Assembly: GCA_900323505.1 (NCBI GenBank)
Contig: OOIN01000002.1
Span: 2,170,001-2,234,000 of the forward strand
Source of the DNA: Ustilago trichophora
Lineage: Eukaryota > Basidiomycota > Ustilaginomycetes > Ustilaginales > Ustilaginaceae
Direction: 5' to 3'
Length of the DNA: 64,000 nucleotides
Shown here: positions 20,235 to 28,773 of the stretch, one piece after another
How the letters are laid out: each line of letters starts with the position of its first letter
Position numbering within the stretch: the first letter of the stretch is position 1
Made by a program: the position numbers and the translations under genes
Notes under the pieces: generated by a model
The model's input: the letters and a program-made list of their open reading frames with translations, nothing else
What the model was told of the DNA's origin: nothing
The model's database searches: none

Positions 20235-22823
20235 ATGGCAGGCCCACTAGCCTACGCCCGCGAAGGCGCCATTGTCGACGACGATAACGATCACACTGAC
20301 GGAGACGAGATCTTTTTCGAAGATGACGACGAATATGTGGACGAAGAAGATGAAGAGGACATGCTCCTTCAGGACGCACTCGAGGAAATGGTAGCACAGG
20401 CAGAGGCACGCGACTCGTTCGGTGCCCAGTTTGACGAATCAGAGGGCGATTCCGAGTACGTCCCTTCAGATGAAGATGGCTCCATCTATCAAGATCTCAT
20501 TCAAGATGCAGGAGGTCTAGAGATTGAGATGGCGGACGACGACGACGAGGAAGAGGAGGAAGAAGAAGATGATGATGATGATGATGATGATGACGAGAAC
20601 GAGAACGGCGTACAAGACGATCGCGATGGCCAAAGCATCACCATCGACATTCGCGATCTTCTTCGTGCACACTTGGCTGCCAGCACCGATGAAGATGGGA
20701 GTAGCGAGGACGTCGGAGAACTCAATACAAGAGCAGCTATCTCCCGCGCACTCAACAGCATCGGTATCACCGGTCTGCAACGCCTTCTAGCTGCAGCTAC
20801 AGGTGGTGTCGTCAACGAAAGCGACGACGACGATGATGACGATGAAGACGATGAAGATGAAGACAATTGGTATCACATGGCACGCTCGTCGGCAATGTCT
20901 GACTTTTGGGAGCCCATTACAGAGCCAATTCGGTCTGGACAGGAGCTGGCTCTCAGTGGCGAATTTGGGCGCCAACCAAAACGACCCCTCGACTCTCCAC
21001 CTTCTGCATTTGCCGAGAGCAGCAACCTCTCCGATCTCGTACATCAACGCAAATATGCCCGTCGCCGCATTGCAAAAGCCGACATGGCCTCGTTCGTGCC
21101 CAACACCAACGGCACTATTGTCGCCTCCTACCCTGCTCGCGTCTATTGTGGTCAGTATTCGCAAGACTCGTCTTTCTTCTACACCTGCACACAGGACTTC
21201 CGAGTGCACATGTACGACACGACCACCGCAGGGCCGAAGACAGTCCAAGTACACGATGATGGCCCAAGACGTGTACGCAACAGCTGGTTCTTTAGCTCCA
21301 TGGGCACCACTCAGTACACATCGCTCAACATGACCAAGAGTATCCAGGGTCGCCAGGGTAATTGGACCATTACGGATGCGAATCTGAGTCCGGATAATCA
21401 GTGGATGATTTACTCGAGTATCACGCCTTTCGTGCATCTTGTGCCGACAAAGCAGAACTTTGACACTGGTGGCAGGACCCCAAGTGACAACCAGGTCATG
21501 CTCGATTTTAGTAATACCGGAGACGACGATACTGGGGTAAGATGGCGCTCAGCGGTAAGAGCTTCCCCCCTGCTTGCTTCTCCCTCTCACCAGTTTCAAC
21601 AACGTGCTAGCTTCCACTTTCTCTCCCTCGCCCACACTCCTCCTCTGTAATCTCGGATGCGAGATCGTTTTGACTGACCTGTGTTCTGTTGTACCTCTTC
21701 TCTCCCTTCGCTCGTACAGATCTGGTCGATCCGTTTCTCTGGTGACTCGCGCGAGATCGTCGCAGGCGCCCACTTTGGCGATATCTACGTCTATGATATC
21801 GAAGCTCGCCGCCGCGTCCTCCGCGTCGAAGGTCACTCTGACGATGTTAACGCGGTTGCCTTTGCCGACGCAGCCTCTTCCAATGTTCTGATTTCTGGCT
21901 CCGACGACTCGTTTGTCAAAGTGTGGGACCGTCGCTCGCTCTCTGGCGGCAAACCAGCCGGCGTCCTCATGGGCCATACCGAGGGCGTCACCTACGTCTC
22001 ACCCAAAGGCGATGGACGATACTGCATCTCGAACGGCAAAGATCAATCCTGTCGACTGTGGGACTTGCGCATGATGCACTCCTCGTCCAAGTTCGACCGC
22101 ATGACACATCTCGATTACGGTCTTCGCAATTGGGACTATAGGAACATGTCCTATCGTCAACCGCGCTATCAGGCGCATCCGCAGGACTGTTCAGTAATGA
22201 CCTATCGTGGGCATGCTGTGCTGAAAACGCTCATCCGCTGCCATTTCTCTCCCGCAGAGACCACCGGTCAGAAGTACATCTACAGTGGAAGTGCAGATGG
22301 CAAAATCCACATTTGGAACTTGGACGGCACAGTGGCTCAGGTATTGGATCGATCTAAAGTGCGACCTCTGTACGCAGAGAAGGATCCAGCGATGCAGATC
22401 CACGCCTACAAAGCACCGGGAGCCAGCGGTACCGCATCCGAAGAAGACGAGAGCGAAGATGACGATGCCGATGTTTTCCGTGAGCCCGGATTGGCATCTG
22501 ATCCATCTGCTCCTCCTCTACCTTGGTTCAAACGTAAGCATCCTATTCGACACACCTCCACCCACAACACATCTTCCTCCTCTTCAACCGCGAGAGGCGG
22601 AGGCAGAGCAGGAAGGGGCCACAGAGGTACGGGAGGAGGAGCAGTTTGCACAGTACGAGATGTCAGTTGGCATCCGCAGGAACCCAGTCTCATGTCGACA
22701 GCGTGGGATGGAAACGAGGGCGAATCGGGTAGTATCGCCAAACATGAATTGGCAGATTGGTCAAAGAGACATATGACGCTGGAGGATGTACAAGCTCAGA
22801 GGGCTCTCGAGGCCAAAGGTTAG
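20235..22823 (+). CDS. DCAF11/LEC14B-like WD40 protein, two exons
   Basis: Exons 20235-21536 and 21720-22823 give 801 residues; a second in-frame donor at 21555 would add six residues (807). The N-terminal 220 residues are very acidic with long Asp/Glu runs. WD40 repeats follow: ARVYCGQYSQDSSFFYT, IWSIRFSGDSREIVAGA, GSDDSFVKVWDRR, ISNGKDQSCRLWDLRMM and YIYSGSADGKIHIWNLDG. The phrases TLIRCHFSPAETTGQKYIYS and VRDVSWHPQEPSLMSTAWDG are characteristic of the DCAF11 (WDR23)/LEC14B family, substrate receptors of CUL4-DDB1 ubiquitin ligases in animals. That role here is inferred from family. A disordered insert (acidic, then Ser and Gly/Arg-rich) separates the last two WD repeats. Confidence 0.85.
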
Positions 22824-22933
22824 CCAAAAGCATAGGTGCATGAATTCAGTCGTTGGAAGCTTTTGCAAACTTGACAACCCCTGCTTATGACAGAGAGGGG
22901 GAGAGATGTGCACATCCTTCCCCGCGTATGTTT

Positions 22934-22957
22934 TGTGTGTGTGTGTGTGTGTGTGTT
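22934..22957. repeat. (TG)n microsatellite
   Basis: About twelve TG units in the 290-bp convergent region between the DCAF11-like gene and the M28 peptidase gene. Confidence 0.9.
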
Positions 22958-23113
22958 TGTGAAGATTATCTCGCATTGCATAAAGAAATCCCAACACGGG
23001 TATGAATCTAACGAGCAACAGTTATAAGGAAAGTGAAGTCAATCATAAACATGAATCTAGACCAAAGAGTCGATCAAAATCCCCCCCCCTCCCCCCACCT
23101 TAAGATGCTTCTT

Positions 23114-24352
23114 CTAAACCTTACTCCAACCAGCCAATTCGACAACAAAGCTAGCACTTAACCTAACGAATTGCATAAGATGATCAAAGCTAAACTCAGG
23201 ATAATCAAAAGTATCCCGAGTAGTATGAATTCTCTTCAAATTACTATTTTCAAAAGTAGCTTCAATAGCGAAAGCAGAATCTGCTCCAATCTTTGTCCAA
23301 CTAGCATGATCGCTTCCAGCATAACCAAGTTTTGTCTCTGTATAACCGATATCGAGATATTCATCTACGAGCATTGCGATAAATTTGGTTAAAGGGGTAG
23401 AGACGAAATCGCTAACGAGGCCTACGGTTTCGGTGGTGCCGGATTTGACAAAGGCCGTCATGTCCTGTTGGAGCATGGCGTGTACGGGGGTTGCCTTGCG
23501 TTCGTAGGCTTGGGCGACGGCTTGCGAGCCGAGCAGGCCACCTTCTTCGGCGGAATACCAGTGGAATTCGACATCCGTTTCAGGACGCCATTTGGCACCG
23601 AGAAGCACTCGTAGCGTTTCGAGGATGGTCACTGTGCCCGAACCGTCATCGTCTGCACCTGGAGCTGCAAAGAAGGGAAACAGGTTGGTACTGTCCTGAT
23701 GAGCTCCCAAGATAGTGATACCTTTCTTGTTGGTCAAGGCCGAATCGGTACCCTTGATCTTGAGCAGAATCGAGTTCTGACCCCAGGGGTGGGGGAACTC
23801 TTCAACAGAGACAAAGTCACTGTGATCCTTGACAAGGTCAGAGACGGTCTTGAAGAGCCAAGCTTGACTCTGTCGACCAGTCTCGGACTTGTAGTAACGA
23901 GTGTGAAACGAGGTAAACTTCTCGAGGTGCTTGCGGGGGCCGTCTTGCGAGATCGATTTGAACACCTCCTCCTTGAGCTGCTTCTTGTGCTTGACTTCCG
24001 AAGGGAACTTCTTGTCGCCGCTCAACAGAGACTTGCTACCAGAGACGGCGGCTCGAGCAGCATTCAACTGACCCAAAGTGGGGGTATCGGTAAGGTCCAT
24101 AAAGTGAACCCCGCGGTACCAGAGCAGCTGCTTGCCGAGCTCGGTGGTCCAATAGGGCTCTTGATCAGCAGCTGTCTGCACGAGACGGGCAGAAAAGAGA
24201 TCCTTGAAGCTGCTAGTAATCCCACCAAAGATGGTGCTAGCCAAGCCGCCAGAAGAGACCACATCGTGAACTCTGAGAGTGGGCTCGATAGGTGCAGCGG
24301 AAACGCTGGTGAGGGCAATCGCCAGGGTGGCGATGGGAATTGTAAGCTTCAT
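23114..24352 (-). CDS. Secreted M28-family aminopeptidase
   Basis: 412 residues, single exon. A signal peptide (MKLTIPIATLAIALTSVSAA) is followed by a propeptide-like stretch up to about residue 110. The catalytic domain has the M28 zinc ligands and catalytic residues in order: GAHQDS (His, about 217), PGADDDGSG (bridging Asp), SAEEGGLLGS (catalytic and ligand Glu), LQQDM (Asp) and YAGSDHASW (His). This is the fungal extracellular leucine aminopeptidase (Lap1-like) type, which trims N-terminal residues from peptides outside the cell. Length fits the family. A perfect 14-bp palindrome lies about 180 bp upstream of the start (24534-24547). Confidence 0.93.
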   Translation of the reverse strand: MKLTIPIATLAIALTSVSAAPIEPTLRVHDVVSSGGLASTIFGGITSSFKDLFSARLVQTAADQEPYWTTELGKQLLWYRGVHFMDLTDTPTLGQLNAARAAVSGSKSLLSGDKKFPSEVKHKKQLKEEVFKSISQDGPRKHLEKFTSFHTRYYKSETGRQSQAWLFKTVSDLVKDHSDFVSVEEFPHPWGQNSILLKIKGTDSALTNKKGITILGAHQDSTNLFPFFAAPGADDDGSGTVTILETLRVLLGAKWRPETDVEFHWYSAEEGGLLGSQAVAQAYERKATPVHAMLQQDMTAFVKSGTTETVGLVSDFVSTPLTKFIAMLVDEYLDIGYTETKLGYAGSDHASWTKIGADSAFAIEATFENSNLKRIHTTRDTFDYPEFSFDHLMQFVRLSASFVVELAGWSKV

Positions 24353-24533
24353 ATTTCTTGCAGATTGATCCTTGAGGTGATTTTTCTTGAGGTGATACCT
24401 TGAGATGGTGGTTGTTGAAGAGACAGGCTAATAATGCAGATGCGATTGTGGGGACAACGAGGGCTGCGCAAGGCTACTCTGTGGACCCCTAAAAGAGGTC
24501 AGTGTGGGACTACACAAAGAGAGAGTAGGGGTT

Positions 24534-24551
24534 GTACAGTACTGTACTGTA
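24534..24551. promoter_or_regulatory. GTAC-based palindrome in the M28 peptidase promoter
   Basis: Positions 24534-24547 form a perfect 14-bp palindrome, GTACAGTACTGTAC, made of two overlapping GTACNGTAC units, followed by another TGTA. Such symmetry suits binding of a dimeric factor. It lies about 180 bp upstream of the peptidase ATG. The binding role is an inference. Confidence 0.45.
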
Positions 24552-24609
24552 AACGCTCTCTCGGCTGTAGGTGTGCCGCATTCAGCTGCACTGTAACCGT
24601 GTGTGTGTG

Positions 24610-24645
24610 GAGGTTGAATGCGAGGTTGAATGCGAGGTTGAATGT
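24610..24645. repeat. 12-bp tandem repeat, three copies
   Basis: Unit GAGGTTGAATGC repeated three times head to tail, the last copy imperfect, in the intergenic region between the M28 peptidase and LTV1. Confidence 0.85.
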
Positions 24646-24893
24646 GCCCACAACGCATCACAACAGTCAATTTCGTTCTAGTAAGGGTCCCTTGCCCCAT
24701 TTTCAGTGACCCTTGCGTGCCTGAGCAATTTTTCGCTCGATTTGTTCGCCAATTCACCCTAACACCCTCTATTTTTTTATCGACACATCACTTCCTCAAG
24801 AGCACAGACGAAGCCTCCACCCATCTCGACAGCGTTCAAAGTATGTATAGAGCTGTTATTACAGTCTGCATGTGCATGCAATTGTGCGTGAAA

Positions 24894-27125
24894 TCAAAGC
24901 AGGCGCATGCCACCAGGCCCACCTTCAGTCTCCTTCCTACCCTTCTCGGCCTTGGTCTGTTTCTTTTTCTCACTGGCGAAAGCCTGTTTGGTCTTCATCT
25001 TGCGCTCTTTGCGTTCCTTCTTGTTGGCTTTGAGCGCTTCCTTTCGGGCTTTCCTGTCTTCTTTACTCTCGTTCCTGTCGCGCTTGGCGGTGACTGCGAT
25101 GGTGGACATGTGACGTGCCAGTTGTCCGCCTTCGGTTGCGTCCGAATCGTACTCTTCGCCTTCTTCTGTGTCTGAGCCGGAATCGCTGCCTGCAGAAGGG
25201 GGACCTTGACCATCGCCCTCTTCCTCGTTGAGCGAGTTTAGCTCCGACTGCTTCTTCTTGGCACCCGCGCCGCGTGGCTTCGAGTAACCCACAATCTCTG
25301 GGAACCCAGTTCGAGGGTTGACCCTAATCTTGGGCAGCCTCTCTTCGTCGTTCAGAAACGCAGAAGCTGATGGCCTCTGGCTAGTGTAACTCGTCATACT
25401 TGGCGCCATTCCATTGCCCAACATGTTCCTATTCACCGCACTTCCACCTGTCCCGCCAGCCAGGCTTCCAGGTCGGAAAGCAGACGCATTGCTTCCACCA
25501 AACACGCTCTCTTTGGCCGAAATCGTCCTTGGGTGATTTTCGAGATTCGTCTTGGTACTCAAGATTGTCTCGGCATCCCACTTTTCTCGCATGTGCGAAC
25601 GTGGTACGGGATCGACGATTTCTTCATCGGGAGATTCGTAGTCCTCATACTCGCCGAGGTCGCCCTCACCTTTGCCTTCGTCTGCGTCTTTACCGGCCCA
25701 TTCGCGACCATTGATGCGGGCTTGGCCGAGCGCTTGACGCAAAATGGTGAGTTTCTCGACAGAGGTAGAATCGACTCCACCGAGGGCTTCACGAAGCTTG
25801 CCGTGCTTGGTCTCGTACTTGGCGAGGAAGTCGTCCATGATGCCCTCGAAATCTTCACGCGTGACAACTTCGCCAGCTTCTTCACCGTCAGAATCGACAA
25901 ACTCCTCGTCTTCATCTTCGAGGGATTCCAAAGAAGGATCAAAATCTTCGCGGATGCCGTACTTCTTGCCGAGTTGGGCGAACCGGTCGTCGAGATCGGA
26001 AAGACCTTTGTTACGGAACATGGCAGAGGAGCTCATGGACCAGGCGGTGCTGCCTCCGCCGATGGAAGGGGCTTTGGTGGATGCGGCGCGACGGGCGAGC
26101 GCTCCAGGTCGGCCCTTTTTGCCAATGGCGGACCCGCCGGCGGTGTACATGGTGCCTGCTCTTGAGCCCGCTCGAGAACCTCCGCGAAGTGATGCGAGCT
26201 GGTCCCGATCCTCGTCATCTTCTTCGTCCTCATCATCGGAGGAGGGCTTGGCATGACGTGCAAGTTCCTGCTGCTTCTTGAAGAGCGCCACTCGTGCCTC
26301 GAGAGACATGTTTTCCTCTCCGTTCTGCTCCAACTCCTTCTGCGCTCGAAGGGCAGGGTCGGCCCAAATAGCTTCATCTCCCTCGGGCGCCTGCTGTCGC
26401 CACTCATCATCTTGGCGCACGATTCCGTCCCATTCACCATCCGCCACGACTTCTCCGAAGAAGTCATCGTCCAACTCATCGTCGACGAACGCCTCATCGT
26501 CTAGCGCCTCGAGCGCCTGTCGCAGATGTGGGTCCATGTCCGGCTGGAAACCCTGCAAGCTAGGCTCGACCGCCAAGTGCGATGTGAAGCTGAATGGCAT
26601 CTCCTTCTGGCTTGGCAGGACGGACGCTGGCAAATTCAATCCATGCTGTTGCTCCTTCTTCCCATTTTCCTCAGCTCCATCTTTAAGTGCGAAGCTTTCC
26701 TTCGCTTTCCCTTTGCCCTTGCTTGCACCCGATGCACCAGCAGAGACGAGAATAGTATCCACCGTCTCGTCCACGTTTTCTCCACCGCGTTTCACATTTT
26801 CATCATCCTTGATAGGCCGCAGATGCTGCATGTAGTCGTACTCGGTATCGTCAAAGTAAATACCATAGTTGGCTGCTTCACCAATGTTGCTGCGGATTGG
26901 TTTGCCGTACTTGTCGCGGATGACAGAGGCATCGGCTTCGAGTTCTGCACGAGTTTTGCCCTTTGCACGGGACTGGTTGGCTGGGTCGTACGAGAGCAAA
27001 ACGTGGGCTCCGGCATCAGGGTCGTTGATGAGAGGGTCACGTTGTGATCGATGAACCAGCTGGAAATGCTGTGCATTCTCGGAACGCCATATTGACTTGT
27101 TCTTGGTCTTGGATTTGGCGGGCAT
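24894..27125 (-). CDS. LTV1: 40S biogenesis factor Ltv1
   Basis: 743 residues, single exon. Ltv1 joins the pre-40S particle near uS3 and is released by phosphorylation before export or late in maturation. The N-terminal hallmark is present: KSIWRSENAQHFQLVHRSQR and, at about 78-103, GEAANYGIYFDDTEYDYMQH. Further blocks include RQALEALDDEAFVDDELDDD and FEGIMDDFLAKYETKHGK, and a C-terminal LPKIRVNPRTGFPEIVGYSK followed by a very basic Lys/Arg/Glu tail. It is longer than yeast Ltv1 (463 residues) because of acidic and Ser/Gly-rich insertions. The start is the first ATG (MPAKSKTKNKS). It is divergent from CSL4 with 527 bp between starts. Confidence 0.93.
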   Translation of the reverse strand: MPAKSKTKNKSIWRSENAQHFQLVHRSQRDPLINDPDAGAHVLLSYDPANQSRAKGKTRAELEADASVIRDKYGKPIRSNIGEAANYGIYFDDTEYDYMQHLRPIKDDENVKRGGENVDETVDTILVSAGASGASKGKGKAKESFALKDGAEENGKKEQQHGLNLPASVLPSQKEMPFSFTSHLAVEPSLQGFQPDMDPHLRQALEALDDEAFVDDELDDDFFGEVVADGEWDGIVRQDDEWRQQAPEGDEAIWADPALRAQKELEQNGEENMSLEARVALFKKQQELARHAKPSSDDEDEEDDEDRDQLASLRGGSRAGSRAGTMYTAGGSAIGKKGRPGALARRAASTKAPSIGGGSTAWSMSSSAMFRNKGLSDLDDRFAQLGKKYGIREDFDPSLESLEDEDEEFVDSDGEEAGEVVTREDFEGIMDDFLAKYETKHGKLREALGGVDSTSVEKLTILRQALGQARINGREWAGKDADEGKGEGDLGEYEDYESPDEEIVDPVPRSHMREKWDAETILSTKTNLENHPRTISAKESVFGGSNASAFRPGSLAGGTGGSAVNRNMLGNGMAPSMTSYTSQRPSASAFLNDEERLPKIRVNPRTGFPEIVGYSKPRGAGAKKKQSELNSLNEEEGDGQGPPSAGSDSGSDTEEGEEYDSDATEGGQLARHMSTIAVTAKRDRNESKEDRKARKEALKANKKERKERKMKTKQAFASEKKKQTKAEKGRKETEGGPGGMRLL

Positions 27126-27652
27126 GGTCTAAGGTGTCTCCGGCGGAGAGGGTGTGTCGAAGTAGCGGAGGTGTGGTTGTGTTCTGTTGAATTGACTGGA
27201 TTAGCTGTGCTGTCGCTTTCAAGTTGGTCGACGACTGGCCTTTTCGTAGTTGAAGCGCTAGAGTGTGATCTATTGAACCCCGTCAAGGGGTTAAGTGTAG
27301 ATTGTCGTCGAGGGTTTATGATAGTGTTGATCGTAGAGGTGGCTACGCTCGAATCAAATCTTCCAGAAAATTTTGAGGACCCTCTCAGCAGCGCCGCTTT
27401 TCTCCAAAAAAAAAAGGGAAGTCTCGTAACAGCACATGGCGGAGTGAAGAAAAACTCAAAAATTCGCTCTCGTCAGGGTGCAGCACCTTTTTTCTTTCCT
27501 TTCTCAAAACGTTACTCCACAAAACGCTGCTTATGTAAGCCAAATTTCTCAGTCATTGACTTTACATCTTACCATCGTCACTTCTTCCTATCTTAACTCT
27601 TCATCATCTATCTTACAGACAAACAGATCCCAATTGGAGACATACACACGAC
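27126..27652. promoter_or_regulatory. Putative shared promoter region LTV1 / CSL4
   Basis: 527 bp between the starts of two RNA/ribosome-production genes on opposite strands. It contains GAAAATTTTG at 27366-27375, close to the palindromic core of the yeast RRPE element found upstream of ribosome biogenesis genes. Shared control is inferred. Confidence 0.45.
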
Positions 27653-28450
27653 ATGAATGCCTCAACATCATCAACAGGCGGCAGATTGCTCCTTCCTGGT
27701 CAGCCACTTTCTGTCGCAACTGCGTCGAAACCCCAGCTCGAGCTCGGGTTAGGCACGTACAGCCGGGGCGACTACATCCTCTCCTCTTTGGTTGGATACG
27801 AATCTCGCACACCTTCAACCTCCTCCTCCTCCGCTTTCACCTCCAAAGCACCTTCTCCTTCGACAAAAGGCGAAGTAGTATCCATTCGAGGGGTGGAGAA
27901 TCGATTCGTCGTACCGCGACCGGAATCCATCGTCATCGCACGAGTAACCCGAGTCACTCCACGCCAAGCCTACCTTTCCATCCTCATTGTCGACGGGCAA
28001 CCGTGCGGCTCCTCTTCATCCACCAGTTCCACCTTTGTCCAATCCGGTCTAGGAAATCACGCAGCAGGCGAAGGAGAAGGAGTTGATTTTCAAGGCGTTG
28101 TTCGATCCCAAGATGTAAGAAGCACCGAAAAGGACAAGGTCAAATTGGCAGACTGCTTCCGACCAGGTGACATTGTCAGAGCCCAAGTGATCAGTTTAGG
28201 TGACGCTAGGAGCTACTATCTTTCGACAGAGGGCAACAATTTAGGTGTCATTTACGCTACTAGTGCCACAAGCGCAAGTAGCACAGCGGCAGAGGGAGAG
28301 GGAGAAGGTGCCAATACCATGACGGGTTTGGGTGGGGCTGGGTGGAATATCAGTGGCAATCCTATGGTGCCCATTAGCTGGAATCAGATGATCGATCCCG
28401 TAACTGGCGTAGTCGAGAACAGAAAGTGCGCCAAACCAGACTCGATCTAA
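27653..28450 (+). CDS. CSL4: RNA exosome cap subunit Csl4
   Basis: 265 residues, single exon. Csl4 is one of three S1/KH cap proteins of the RNA exosome, which trims 5.8S rRNA and snoRNAs and degrades RNA. The N-terminal domain has LLLPGQPL and LGLGTYSRGDYILSSLVG, matching the Csl4 N-terminal barrel. The S1 domain runs from about residue 90 (ESIVIARVTRVTPRQAYLSI) with Ser/Gly insertions, to FRPGDIVRAQVISLGDARSY. The last part, VPISWNQMIDPVTGVVENRK, matches the family C-terminus, where other species have a zinc-ribbon-like fold. The cysteines are not conserved here (only one, in RKCAK), as in yeast. Confidence 0.92.
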   Translation: MNASTSSTGGRLLLPGQPLSVATASKPQLELGLGTYSRGDYILSSLVGYESRTPSTSSSSAFTSKAPSPSTKGEVVSIRGVENRFVVPRPESIVIARVTRVTPRQAYLSILIVDGQPCGSSSSTSSTFVQSGLGNHAAGEGEGVDFQGVVRSQDVRSTEKDKVKLADCFRPGDIVRAQVISLGDARSYYLSTEGNNLGVIYATSATSASSTAAEGEGEGANTMTGLGGAGWNISGNPMVPISWNQMIDPVTGVVENRKCAKPDSI

Positions 28451-28773
28451 TCCCCACCTCACTCAGCTGCACACCGCACTAAATCTTCCATCTCACTTTC
28501 ACCTTCACACTGTACACTAGCCACTCAAACACAAACTCACAATCATACACACACACACTCTCTCTCTCTCTCTCAAGACGCACTTCACTTCGAACATGTT
28601 GCGATCCAAACATATCGTGTGAATTCCATTCTAGGAGTGAAAAAAGGAAAAGCCGTATTCTAGCGACACAGAGTCGTCACAATTTATCGTACAAATACCG
28701 AAGGCCGGATGTTTGTTGCGTATCCTCCATACGTTTCTTCTTCTTGTCATTGTTGTCGTTTTTCGTTCTGTGT
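28451..28773. other. Convergent 3' region CSL4 / kinase gene, with (AC)n(TC)n
   Basis: About 320 bp between two stop codons. A compound microsatellite of AC then TC units lies at about 28546-28574. Confidence 0.7.

Larger units (their letters stand above)
24353..24893. other. Promoter of M28 peptidase gene and 3' flank of LTV1
   Basis: 540 bp upstream of the peptidase start. Besides the GTAC palindrome it holds a short tandem repeat at 24610-24645. No gene recognised. Confidence 0.5.

Noticed and set aside
23699..24403. Open frame opposite the M28 peptidase
   Set aside because: The peptidase has all catalytic motifs; the opposite frame has none.
24745..24770. Telomere-like CCCTAACACCC
   Set aside because: A single imperfect copy, not a TTAGGG array or a plausible telomerase template.
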